A stretch of DNA of 64,000 nt from Opitutia bacterium (GTDB lineage Bacteria > Verrucomicrobiota > Verrucomicrobiia > Opitutales > Seribacteraceae): the NCBI GenBank assembly GCA_002721705.1, contig PBLJ01000048.1, positions 1 through 64,000 on the forward strand, in the 5' to 3' direction. The position numbers and the translations under genes were made by a program. The notes beneath the pieces were generated by a model. The model was not told the DNA's origin, made no database searches, and saw only the letters and a list, made by a program, of their open reading frames with translations. Shown here piece by piece: positions 46,161-54,511 of this stretch (positions are counted from its first letter, which is position 1; the number at the start of each line of letters is the position of its first letter).

Positions 46161-47984
46161 ATGGAAACGGATCAAGTCGCCGTACTGGCAGTGATAATCG
46201 GCACCTTCGGGCTGTTCGCTTGGAATCGGTGGCGGCACGACGTGGTGGCGATCACCTCCTTGGTCGCCTTGACCTTGACCGACTTGGCCTTGGTGGCTTT
46301 CGGTGAAAAATCTCGGTTGGTCGACAAACCCGAGGAACTGCTGCTCGGTTTCGGCCATCCAGCGGTCATCACGGTGGCAGCGGTCCTGGTAATCAGCCGA
46401 GCTCTCCGCAACGCCGGCGTGGTAGACATTTTGGCTCGCAGCATCCTGCCGTTGACCAGGAGCGAACCCGGTCACGTACTCTCGCTTTCCGGCGTGGTGA
46501 TGGCATGCTCCGCCTTCATGAACAACGTCGGGGCCCTCGCTCTCATGCTGCCGGTCACCCTGCGCACCGCCGCCGAGCGAGCCCGATCTCCCAGCATATT
46601 GCTCATGCCCCTGGCCTTCGCCAGTATCCTTGGTGGCATGATGACCATGATCGGCACGCCCCCGAACATCATCATAGCAACCCTGCGCCCCGAGCTAGTC
46701 GAGGGCGCGGATCCTTATGGATTGTTCGCCTTTTCCGCCGTCGGTGTCCCCATTGCCATTGGAGGCGTGGCCTTCGTTGCCCTGATCGGGTGGCGACTGA
46801 TCCCAAGGGATGGTCGCAAGAAAGCAGGAAGCGACACTTTGTTTCAAATCGATGACTACGTCACTGAGATACGCGTACCTGAGGATTGCAAGGAAGTCGG
46901 CCGAACCGTCGGCGAATTTGCGGAGGAATGCGGGGACAAGCTCGAACTGATCGCCTTCGTGCGCAAGAATGGTAAAGTGGTTCCCACGAACCAAGATGGC
47001 ATCATCAGCCCGGACAGTCGTTTCCTTGCCAAGGCGGACCCCAACGACTTGCAGGAGGTTCTCGAGGAGCATGGCTTTCGCTTGGGCAAGGAGATACGCC
47101 AGCGCATCGATGCCTTGGAAGGAGAGGATCTCGGATTTGTCGAGGCGGTGGTGACCGCAGGCTCGCCGCTGGAAGGCCGTGACCGTGCCTACCTCAGGCA
47201 ACGAATGGGGCGTTCCGGAGCCTTGCTGGCGATTGCCAGACAAGACCAACCGATCCGCACTCGTCTAGGTAAAGTGATCTTTCGCGTCGGCGACGTGTTG
47301 CTCCTCCATGGAGCCACCGAGGAACTGGACGATCGAGTGGCTTCCCTCAACTTGTTGCCCTTGGCCGATCGCGAAGTGAGCGTGGGTTCCTTTCCCAAGG
47401 CTTGGCCGGCCCTGCTGATTTTCGGGATCGCCATCGGGTTGAGCGCCGCCGGCGTCCTGCCGATGACCATGGCCTTCGTGGGAGCAGCCTTGGTCTACGT
47501 TTTCATCGGTATCCTGCCAACCCGGGACATCTATCGCGAAATCGACTGGCCGGTCATCGTACTGCTGGCGGCCATGATGCCGGTCAGCAAAGCGTTGCAA
47601 ACAACCGGTTGCGCCGAACTTATCGCCGATGGCATGGCCCAGAGCGCCGCTTCCTACCCGGGCTGGGTCGCCTTGGTCGTGGTCATGGTTCTTACCATGT
47701 GCCTTTCCGACGTCATCAACAATGCCGCCACCGCCCTCATCATGGCTCCCATAGCGGTGGGAATCGCCACCCAGATGGGGTTCGCCCCGGATCCTTTCCT
47801 AATGGCCGTGGCCGTAGGGGCATCCTGCGCTTTCCTCACACCCATCGGGCACCAGTGCAACGCCCTCGTGCTGGGACCGGGCGGTTACCGTTTCGGCGAT
47901 TACTGGCGCATGGGACTTCCCCTCGAGATCCTCATCGTGGCATGCGGCACGCCGCTGATCCTATACTTCTGGCCTCTCGGCTGA
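46161..47984 (+). CDS. SLC13/DASS-type transporter with two TrkA_C domains
   Basis: The start is ATG 46161 (607 residues). It has the CitT/DASS inner-membrane transporter layout. The first membrane half has CSAFMNNVGALALMLPV and ILGGMMTMIGTPPNIIIATL. The central cytoplasmic part, at about 225-415, has two TrkA_C (RCK_C) domains (VTEIRVPEDCKEVGRTVGEF, LLAIARQDQPIRTRLGKVIF). The second membrane half has LSDVINNAATALIMAPIAVG and GASCAFLTPIGHQCN. Such proteins carry sodium-coupled dicarboxylates or sulfate. The substrate cannot be read from the sequence. Confidence 0.92.
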   Translation: METDQVAVLAVIIGTFGLFAWNRWRHDVVAITSLVALTLTDLALVAFGEKSRLVDKPEELLLGFGHPAVITVAAVLVISRALRNAGVVDILARSILPLTRSEPGHVLSLSGVVMACSAFMNNVGALALMLPVTLRTAAERARSPSILLMPLAFASILGGMMTMIGTPPNIIIATLRPELVEGADPYGLFAFSAVGVPIAIGGVAFVALIGWRLIPRDGRKKAGSDTLFQIDDYVTEIRVPEDCKEVGRTVGEFAEECGDKLELIAFVRKNGKVVPTNQDGIISPDSRFLAKADPNDLQEVLEEHGFRLGKEIRQRIDALEGEDLGFVEAVVTAGSPLEGRDRAYLRQRMGRSGALLAIARQDQPIRTRLGKVIFRVGDVLLLHGATEELDDRVASLNLLPLADREVSVGSFPKAWPALLIFGIAIGLSAAGVLPMTMAFVGAALVYVFIGILPTRDIYREIDWPVIVLLAAMMPVSKALQTTGCAELIADGMAQSAASYPGWVALVVVMVLTMCLSDVINNAATALIMAPIAVGIATQMGFAPDPFLMAVAVGASCAFLTPIGHQCNALVLGPGGYRFGDYWRMGLPLEILIVACGTPLILYFWPLG

Positions 47985-47995
47985 AATCGCCGACC

Positions 47996-50299
47996 TTATT
48001 CCGTTGAATACGGAAACGGGATGAGATCCTGAAGCTCGGGAGCGCCTTCTCCTAAGTCGCTCAAAACCTTCTGGTAGGCTTCATCAAAACCACCACGCGC
48101 CTTGATCAGGGGGCTGAAAGGCAAACTATTCGAGCCGGGAAAAGCCTGTAGCACGACTTGGCCTTGCTCCAAGGCGATGCACCAAGTGAAAGCCGGGATA
48201 TCTCCCTCATTGAGGTAACGAGGCTGGTTGAGTTCATCCAAATGGCCGGCATACTCGAAGGAAACGGTCGATAGGTATTGGAGGAAGTTCAAAAACAAAT
48301 TGGCCTCTTCGGAATAACTGATGGTATCCAAGCTTTCATAAAACAAGACGAGTCTTTCCTCGATCTCACGATGAGAGGAAGGCGACGTCCAGTCGGTTGA
48401 CTGCAGGGGATTCTTGAGGATTGCCTTCAACCGCGCGTGGTTCTCCCGCAAACGAGAGGAAAGAGGAATCCCCCATTGCTCACCGCGAGTCAACATGATG
48501 CGGCACAGTTCATCATGGAGGTAGGCCTTGAAGAGGAGTGATATTTCTTGGTTTTGGAGAAGGGCGTCCAACAAGTCCAACAAGGGGGCTCGGATTTGTC
48601 GTTTCTCCTCATCCAGGTACTTCTCCACTTGCTCACGGAGGAAAACGGATTCCGAGGTCAGGTTGGAGTCATGCAACATCTTACCTTGGATGGCATCTTT
48701 AAACCGAATCGTCTCGTAGGAGGTTACAGCTACGCCCGCGGCGATGAAATCCCCCTCCTGAACCACTTTGAACACATCTTTCTGCCTATTGCCGTTGGCA
48801 TCGAATGCCTGCTCCGTTCGGGTCTCGCTGAACGCACCGAAGGAAAAAACTTCCTGCAAGAGCGTTTCCTCCGTGGTGTAGAAAGTACGGCCTAATCGCT
48901 TCTCGCTTGTGACCGTGAATCCACTGAGTTTGTAACGCAAGACGTCGCGGATTCTCGATTTAGCGATCGAGGAAAGGGCTTCGTATTCGGAGAGAGAGTT
49001 AGTCGGATAAATTCCGATCGCTCCAGCTTGAACGTTCGCCCAAGCCTCCGCCGATCCATTGAAGAGAAGCTCGCCATTGAGTTTTCCATTCTCGTTGTCG
49101 AAGAGAGAACGGTACTCGATTACTTTGCTGGCCGCCAGATGAGCCGCCTCCTCGTATGACTCCTGATTCACGGCTTGTTCCAAGGCCTCGAGGTAACTCT
49201 CGAGGTCGGTGGCCTCATGAATTTCGCTCTTCAGCTTCACGTCCTGGCCTTTCTTGGCCGTCATTTCACGAAACCTCTCGAGGCCCTTTTCGAGATCTTC
49301 GTCGATCGAACCCTCCGTGACCTGAAAATCATCCGTTTGGTCCATGTATAGCAGCATGTTCGCAACGATTTCTCGCAGCTCCTGCACGTCGTTCTCGAGA
49401 TCCTCATGGACCACGGCAGCGTCCTGCGCCACCTCGGAAACCGCTTGGGTGTCTTTCCGTCCTTGGGAATAGAGAACCGCCAAGGTCACGCAGGAGGCGG
49501 CAATGGTCAGACCGATGGCAAGCCACAACCATTTCAGACAGCCAAAAGACGAAGAAACCTCGGGCTCCGCGACGGGCGCGGACGAAGCCTCACTCAAGTT
49601 GGGAGCCAAGAGAAAGTCGGCTACTACCTCGATGGCCATCGCCTCGGCCACGGGGTCCTCGCCATCGGGAACGTCTCGCCCCCCTTCTCCCAGCAAGGAC
49701 TCCAATCCAGTGAACATTTTCTTCCGATAGGTCGAATCGGCCATCTTGAACTTGAGGATCGCCTGCAAGTCGCCCATCCGCAGTTCCAACCCCGGTGGAA
49801 GCTCCGTTTCCTCCAAATAGATAGCGAGAAATTTCTTCTTACGATTGAGGGCCAGATTCACCTCGTTGCGACAATTCTCGGAAACGGCCGACCTGGGGGA
49901 AGTGAACATCAGGAACAGGGAGCAATCGATCACGGCTTTGGCGATATGCTCTGGCCAATCATTGCCTGGATCTATGCCTTCGTCGTACCAAATGCGATAC
50001 CCCGCCTCGTGCAGGCGCTGTATTTCCCTGAAGACCAAGCCACCATCCTCATGAGAGTAACTGACGAAGATGAAGGGCTTGTCGCCGGAGTAGGCATCGA
50101 AGGGAGGCACGAGGTGCTGTCGATGCATCTCCTCCGAAATCACGATGCCGGGAAGGTACGATACCGTGGTCCATTCCCGGCAGCCTTCAAACCACACCGA
50201 ATCAATGGGACTGAAGGCTCCGACGTCGAGAAAGCCTTGCACTTCCTTCACGGAGTAAGGTCCGAACTGCTGGTCGTTCTTGTAGAGATAAACGTCCAT
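47996..50299 (-). CDS. GYF_2-TIR-transmembrane protein with large C-terminal domain (TIR-2)
   Basis: The product has 767 residues. Domains in order: GYF_2 at about 1-50 (VYLYKNDQQFGPYSVKEVQG), TIR at about 75-200 (FIFVSYSHEDGGLVFREIQR, YRIWYDEGIDPGNDWPEHI, SENCRNEVNLAL), a membrane helix at about 256-277, and about 490 further residues rich in helices that match nothing I recognise (ELREIVANMLLYMD, LESYLEALEQAVNQESYEEA). Glu146 in RNEV is placed like the catalytic Glu of TIR NADases. The topology would put TIR in the cytoplasm and the large domain in the periplasm. It starts 20 bases after TIR-1 ends, on the same strand. Confidence 0.88.
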   Translation of the reverse strand: MDVYLYKNDQQFGPYSVKEVQGFLDVGAFSPIDSVWFEGCREWTTVSYLPGIVISEEMHRQHLVPPFDAYSGDKPFIFVSYSHEDGGLVFREIQRLHEAGYRIWYDEGIDPGNDWPEHIAKAVIDCSLFLMFTSPRSAVSENCRNEVNLALNRKKKFLAIYLEETELPPGLELRMGDLQAILKFKMADSTYRKKMFTGLESLLGEGGRDVPDGEDPVAEAMAIEVVADFLLAPNLSEASSAPVAEPEVSSSFGCLKWLWLAIGLTIAASCVTLAVLYSQGRKDTQAVSEVAQDAAVVHEDLENDVQELREIVANMLLYMDQTDDFQVTEGSIDEDLEKGLERFREMTAKKGQDVKLKSEIHEATDLESYLEALEQAVNQESYEEAAHLAASKVIEYRSLFDNENGKLNGELLFNGSAEAWANVQAGAIGIYPTNSLSEYEALSSIAKSRIRDVLRYKLSGFTVTSEKRLGRTFYTTEETLLQEVFSFGAFSETRTEQAFDANGNRQKDVFKVVQEGDFIAAGVAVTSYETIRFKDAIQGKMLHDSNLTSESVFLREQVEKYLDEEKRQIRAPLLDLLDALLQNQEISLLFKAYLHDELCRIMLTRGEQWGIPLSSRLRENHARLKAILKNPLQSTDWTSPSSHREIEERLVLFYESLDTISYSEEANLFLNFLQYLSTVSFEYAGHLDELNQPRYLNEGDIPAFTWCIALEQGQVVLQAFPGSNSLPFSPLIKARGGFDEAYQKVLSDLGEGAPELQDLIPFPYSTE

Positions 50300-50319
50300 C
50301 GATTTTGGTGTCTACTGCA

Positions 50320-51519
50320 CTATGGCTTCAAGCGCCACTCGGAGTCCTCCAGAACCCATTTCAAGTCGTAGGGGAACTTCTCCCACTGCCCGTTGACTCG
50401 GTAACTTAGCTTCACCATAGCCTTAGTTATTTCATCGTCAAAGGAGATTTCGTCGATACGAAAATCCTCTTTCTTCATATTCAACAAAGTATCTCCTAGG
50501 TGGAGGGCGATCCACGCCAAATTTATCTTCAGCGGGTTGGATCGAGTACTCGAATCGAGGAGCGACTCGAACTTGACTTGCTCATTGTTGAGAATGGATC
50601 CCACCAACTTGGAGTGCTGAAGAGCAAGGGCGACCTTCGCCGCCGACTCGAACTTCGTCTGCTCGGCCGCTTGCTCGGACACCTCCTTTTCCTTGAGGTG
50701 GGCATCGATGAAATACCAACCTGCTCCCAAACTCGAGATTATCACGACGGCCAAGCCGATCCACAATGCCTTTCGCTTGGCCTTGCCGACGCCTCGCAAG
50801 GAAGTGTCTTCTTGGAGCTCGGGCGCGGAAAGGTATTCCGCCCCAACGTCGATGGCCATAGCCGCAGCCGCGGGATCGGCGCCCTCGGGCACGTCGCGCC
50901 CATCCTCCGGGAGCATGCCCTCAAGTCCCATGAACAACTTCTTGCGATAGGTAACGGCAGACATTTTGAATTTCATGATCGCCTGCAGGTCTCCCATGCG
51001 AAGCTCGAGGCCAGGAGGCAAGATCGTCTCCTCCAAGTAGACCGAGAGGAATTTCTTCTTTCGGTTCAAGGCAAGGTTCACCTCATTGCGGCAATTCTCG
51101 GACACGGCCGACCTCGGAGAAGTAAACATCAGGAACAAATCGCAATTAATGACCGCATTGGCTATATGCTCGGGCCAATCGTTACCGGGGTCGATGCCTT
51201 CGTCATACCAAATGCGATAACCCGCCTCGTGGAGTTTTCGGATTTCGCGAAAGACGAGTTCGCCATCCTGATGCGAATAACTGACGAAGACGTAAGGCTT
51301 GTCTCCTACGTAGGCTTCAAAAGGGGGGACAAGATGCCGTTGACGCGCCTCCTCCGCAATATCAATGCCAGGCAAATGGGAGATGGTCGTCCATTCCTCG
51401 CATCCTTCGTACCATGCGGAGTCAATTGCCGTATAAACGCCACTTTGCAAGAGTTGCTGAACGTCTTCGAGTGAATAAGGACCAAACTGTTGGTCGTTCT
51501 TGAACAAAAAGATTTTCAC
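50320..51519 (-). CDS. GYF_2-TIR-transmembrane protein with NTF2-like C-terminal part (TIR-1)
   Basis: The product has 399 residues. GYF_2 lies at about 1-50 (IFLFKNDQQFGPYSLEDVQQ), TIR at about 75-200 (YVFVSYSHQDGELVFREIRK, FLMFTSPRSAVSENCRNEV) and a membrane helix at about 251-271. About 125 residues follow, ending in VNGQWEKFPYDLKWVLED; the strand-rich end with a final Trp-Arg-Leu resembles NTF2-like/DUF4878 domains. Residues 61-150 match TIR-2 at 78 of 90 positions by my count, and Glu146 is kept in both. The C-terminal parts of the two proteins are unrelated. Role inferred: membrane-tethered NAD-processing or signalling effector. Confidence 0.88.
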   Translation of the reverse strand: MKIFLFKNDQQFGPYSLEDVQQLLQSGVYTAIDSAWYEGCEEWTTISHLPGIDIAEEARQRHLVPPFEAYVGDKPYVFVSYSHQDGELVFREIRKLHEAGYRIWYDEGIDPGNDWPEHIANAVINCDLFLMFTSPRSAVSENCRNEVNLALNRKKKFLSVYLEETILPPGLELRMGDLQAIMKFKMSAVTYRKKLFMGLEGMLPEDGRDVPEGADPAAAAMAIDVGAEYLSAPELQEDTSLRGVGKAKRKALWIGLAVVIISSLGAGWYFIDAHLKEKEVSEQAAEQTKFESAAKVALALQHSKLVGSILNNEQVKFESLLDSSTRSNPLKINLAWIALHLGDTLLNMKKEDFRIDEISFDDEITKAMVKLSYRVNGQWEKFPYDLKWVLEDSEWRLKP

Positions 51520-51522
51520 TGC

Positions 51523-51738
51523 CTAGTCATCTTTGTCCAACCGTTGAGCTCGCCAAAGAAAATAGCCCATGATCACGAAAACGATCAACGCGTATAGGTA
51601 CCTGTCGTAACTTTCCCACAGGTCATCGAATGCACCGCCACTGCCATCGTCCTCGGCTGAACTCTTGGACTCTTGGCCGAAGAGAACGGAGGTCGTGAAA
51701 AAACAAAGGTGAAAGAAAAGGAATAGCAGTCGCGTCAT
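51523..51738 (-). CDS. Small membrane protein heading the TIR operon
   Basis: From ATG 51738 the product has 71 residues. It has a signal-like hydrophobic N-terminus (LLFLFFHLCFFTTSVLFGQ), a short acidic polar loop (ESKSSAEDDGSGGAFDD), then a membrane helix (YLYALIVFVIMGYFLWRAQ) and a charged end (RLDKDD). The stop is followed after three bases by the start of TIR-1, so co-translation is likely. No family was recognised. It could be a sensor, regulator or anchor of the TIR pair, or an unrelated passenger. The 95-base gap to the divergent rhaB should hold both promoters. Confidence 0.65.
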   Translation of the reverse strand: MTRLLFLFFHLCFFTTSVLFGQESKSSAEDDGSGGAFDDLWESYDRYLYALIVFVIMGYFLWRAQRLDKDD

Positions 51739-51833
51739 GAGGGATAAAGTGGTGATGAATTGCGTCGGGTCAAGCGAGGTTCTTTGCAGTTGACCCAACG
51801 GCGGAGGGGAGCGCAATCGTTCGGGAAGAAAGC

Positions 51834-53303
51834 ATGACCACCCATTACCTAGCCATCGACCTCGGAGCGGAAAGCGGACGCGTCATGCTGGGCTCCCTTT
51901 CCGAACAAGGCATCGCCTTGGAGGAAATCCATCGCTTCGCCAACCTTCCCCTGGGCAACGACCAATCCTTGCGATGGGATCTCGACGCTTTGTTTCGCGA
52001 AATCGAAAAGGGGCTCGGCAAAGCTGCCGAGCGAGAACTTCAAATCGAGGGGGTGAGCGTAGACTCTTGGGGCGTCGATTACGTGTTGCTGGACGATGCC
52101 GGCGAAATCATGCCCCCCGCCTTTCATTATCGAAACGAACGCAACAAGGCGGCGGCCGAGGCAATGCTACAACGCATCCCATGGGAGGAAATCTACGAGG
52201 AAACCGGTTTGCAGTTCATCGCTTTCAACACCCTGTTCCAGTTGGCTGCGGAGGAACCGGAAAGGCTGGGGAAAGCGCACTTGGCGCTCCCGATGGCGGA
52301 TGCTTTCAACCATTGGCTCTCAGGCATTGCGAAAACCGAACTTTCCATCGCCAGTACCACTCAAATCTACGACCCTCGCAAACGAAGGTGGTCGCCTCGC
52401 TTGCTTGAAGCCTTAGATCTCCCGGCCTCGAAGCTTCCGGAAATCGCGCCGTCGGGCACGATCCTGGGTTCTTTGCGTCCCGCCATCCAAAAGGCCACGG
52501 GATTGACCGAAACCAAGGTGATTGCAGGCCTTTCCCACGATACCGGCGCCGCGGTGGCCGCCGTGCCTACGACCGAAGAAGGCGAGAACTGGGCCTTCCT
52601 CAGTTCCGGCACCTGGTCTCTCATCGGGGCGGAACTAACGGAACCCCTCATCAATGAAGATTCAAGGGCTCGTAATTTCACGAACGAGATAGGCTATGGT
52701 CACCGTGTCCGTTTCCTCCGCAACGTAATCGGCCTATGGTTGATTCAGGAATGTCGTCGAAGATGGGCGGAGGCAGGCGAGGAATACGATTACGACGACT
52801 TGACTAGCATGGCTGATGAAGCGGAGCCATTCGCCCATCTCATCGACCCCGACGACGATAGGTTCTTCAATCCCCCGGACATGCCTGCCGCCATCGCTGG
52901 CTTTTGTCGCGAAACCGGCCAACCCGCGCCCACCACTCCGGGCGCTTTCACGCGGTGCGCCTTGGAAAGCCTAGCCCTGATGTACCGTCACAGGATCGCC
53001 GATTTGAGCGAACTGACCCAACGGAGCTTCCACCGTCTTCACGTAATAGGAGGAGGAAGTCGCAACGCATTGCTCAATCAATTCAGCGCGAACGCCTTGG
53101 GGATGGAGGTGGTGGCAGGCCCTGCGGAAGCAACCGCCTTGGGCAACGTCGCCGCCCAAGCCTTGGCCTTGGGAAGGCTAAACTCCCTCCAGGAAGCCCG
53201 AAGAAGAATCGCCAAGTCCGCCGACTTGGCGACCTTCCTCCCGTCTAAAGAACCGGCATGGGAAATGGCTGCCGAACGTTTCGCTCAATTTCGTTCGGGC
53301 TAA
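51834..53303 (+). CDS. rhaB: Rhamnulokinase (FGGY-family carbohydrate kinase)
   Basis: The product has 489 residues, the usual length. YLAIDLGAESGRVMLGSL is the RhaB-type N-terminal phosphate-1 motif; GVSVDSWGVDYVLLDDAGEI, PMADAFNHWLSGI and AFLSSGTWSLIGAELTEP follow. The adenosine-binding part is VIGGGSRNALLNQFSANALG and AGPAEATALGNVAAQALALG. It phosphorylates L-rhamnulose at O1. No rhaA or rhaD lies in the window, so the pathway partners are elsewhere. Confidence 0.92.
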   Translation: MTTHYLAIDLGAESGRVMLGSLSEQGIALEEIHRFANLPLGNDQSLRWDLDALFREIEKGLGKAAERELQIEGVSVDSWGVDYVLLDDAGEIMPPAFHYRNERNKAAAEAMLQRIPWEEIYEETGLQFIAFNTLFQLAAEEPERLGKAHLALPMADAFNHWLSGIAKTELSIASTTQIYDPRKRRWSPRLLEALDLPASKLPEIAPSGTILGSLRPAIQKATGLTETKVIAGLSHDTGAAVAAVPTTEEGENWAFLSSGTWSLIGAELTEPLINEDSRARNFTNEIGYGHRVRFLRNVIGLWLIQECRRRWAEAGEEYDYDDLTSMADEAEPFAHLIDPDDDRFFNPPDMPAAIAGFCRETGQPAPTTPGAFTRCALESLALMYRHRIADLSELTQRSFHRLHVIGGGSRNALLNQFSANALGMEVVAGPAEATALGNVAAQALALGRLNSLQEARRRIAKSADLATFLPSKEPAWEMAAERFAQFRSG

Positions 53304-53319
53304 TCCCTAAGCCCATTCT

Positions 53320-53532
53320 CTAATCTGCGGCTCGCAATTGAATGCCAAGCGAACCCAGAAAGGCGCGTAACGTGGCGCGTTCTCTAGGGTCTGCCTTGCT
53401 GTATTCCTCAACTGCCTCCATTGCGTTGCGGTTACGCCGCAACCATCTTCCCCAATTAAAATCGGGATCCTTGGTAACGACCATTACCTTGCGACCCCGA
53501 TTGTAGTCTTCCAATACGTGGATGCGTTTCAT
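53320..53532 (-). CDS. Small hypothetical protein
   Basis: From ATG 53532 the product has 70 residues; GAAGGAG lies nine bases before this start, which decides it over the TTG three codons upstream. The first part has RIHVLEDYNRGRKVMVVTKDP and the second DPRERATLRAFLGSLGIQL, a probable beta hairpin then helices. No family was recognised. It converges with rhaB across 16 bases. Confidence 0.6.
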   Translation of the reverse strand: MKRIHVLEDYNRGRKVMVVTKDPDFNWGRWLRRNRNAMEAVEEYSKADPRERATLRAFLGSLGIQLRAAD

Positions 53533-53658
53533 TGACTGCAACTCCTTCGTTGAGATTCAAGTAGAAGCATATTTAACTTAAATATACCGACAAACCTTGG
53601 AAACGCAAGTGACCCGAATCTTTTTCGAGAAGAAAAAAGGAGAGGAAGAAGCGACGTT

Positions 53659-53681
53659 CTGGATCCAAACAAAGGATCCAG
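53659..53681 (-). terminator. Perfect inverted repeat downstream of the MORN lipoprotein
   Basis: CTGGATCC (53659-53666) and GGATCCAG (53674-53681) form a perfect eight-base-pair stem with a seven-base loop, 25 bases after the lipoprotein stop. Read on the minus strand it is followed by AACGTCGCTTCTTCCTC and then CTCCTTTTTTC. The T tract is displaced by about 20 bases, so a terminator is possible but not certain. Confidence 0.4.
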
Positions 53682-53705
53682 TACCGATTCAAGGAAGGCC
53701 TACGG

Positions 53706-54353
53706 TTATTGTTGCAAGAAAAAATCCGGGAGTTTCTTGCTCTCGATCAATTTGTCGTCGCGATAGATTTTCTCCTCGATGAGGCGACCCTTGTGATCCC
53801 ACGTGGACCATTTGCCATCCTTTTGTCCCTTGCGATAATTGCGACGCTGCCCGATCAGACCATTCCGCAGCCAGACAATTTCCTCACCTTCCTTCTTTCC
53901 CAGGTCGTAAGTGCATTCGAATTTCTTGAATCCATTATCATACCACCAAGTGACCTTGCCGTGCAATTCCCCCTCTTGGCGATGGTTTTCCCAGAGTTTG
54001 GTGCCATTGGCGTCCCAACTTGTCCAAGCTCCATGCATGAGCCCGTCGAGATAAGCCCCTTGCAGGTGTTTTCTTCCATTGGCATGCCAAGAGAGGAATT
54101 CACCACTTCGTATCCCATCCCTGACCTGATAGAGTATGCGATGTTCCTGTCCGGCTGATTCATCCTTAACGTAACCATTGACGACTTCGCCTCTGTCCAA
54201 GTGATAAAGGGTTCCATTCCGTTCCACGGTGGCATTTTGGTCCACCGCCATCATGAGTTTGCGTTCAAGTGGCTTTTGGCAACCCGACAAGGCGAACACG
54301 AGGCAAGTTGCGATGAGGAATAGCCTAAAAGAGACAGATAGCCGTGAAGTCAT
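53706..54353 (-). CDS. Lipoprotein with MORN-type (YwqK-like) repeats
   Basis: The product has 215 residues. The lipoprotein signal LFLIATCLVFALSGC ends in a textbook lipobox. The body is a string of MORN_2-like units: VRDGIRSGEFLSWHANGRK, DGLMHGAWTSWDANGTKLWE, ELHGKVTWWYDNGFKKFE, KEGEEIVWLRNGLIGQR and KDGKWSTWDHKGRLIEEK. It is more regular than the paralogue at 5741-6304. It is predicted to be an envelope lipoprotein. No partner toxin is visible next to it. Confidence 0.82.
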   Translation of the reverse strand: MTSRLSVSFRLFLIATCLVFALSGCQKPLERKLMMAVDQNATVERNGTLYHLDRGEVVNGYVKDESAGQEHRILYQVRDGIRSGEFLSWHANGRKHLQGAYLDGLMHGAWTSWDANGTKLWENHRQEGELHGKVTWWYDNGFKKFECTYDLGKKEGEEIVWLRNGLIGQRRNYRKGQKDGKWSTWDHKGRLIEEKIYRDDKLIESKKLPDFFLQQ

Positions 54354-54511
54354 TGTTAAATAAGTCGCCGTGCATCAGGCATGATTCGCCAATTGGCTTT
54401 CAGTTATAGAGGAATCCATTTTCCGAAAAAAGTAATGCGGGGTTAATGGACGGTCGGCGTAGGAGGCAAGAAAATTGACAGCGAGCGAGTCTGGTAGGGA
54501 GGAGGGCGTGT

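Noticed and set aside
49406-50371. Long plus-strand frame opposite the TIR-2 gene
   Set aside because: It mirrors conserved TIR and GYF_2 coding sequence. A similar shadow lies opposite TIR-1 at 50500-51474, which shows that it comes from the paralogous coding sequence and is not an independent gene.
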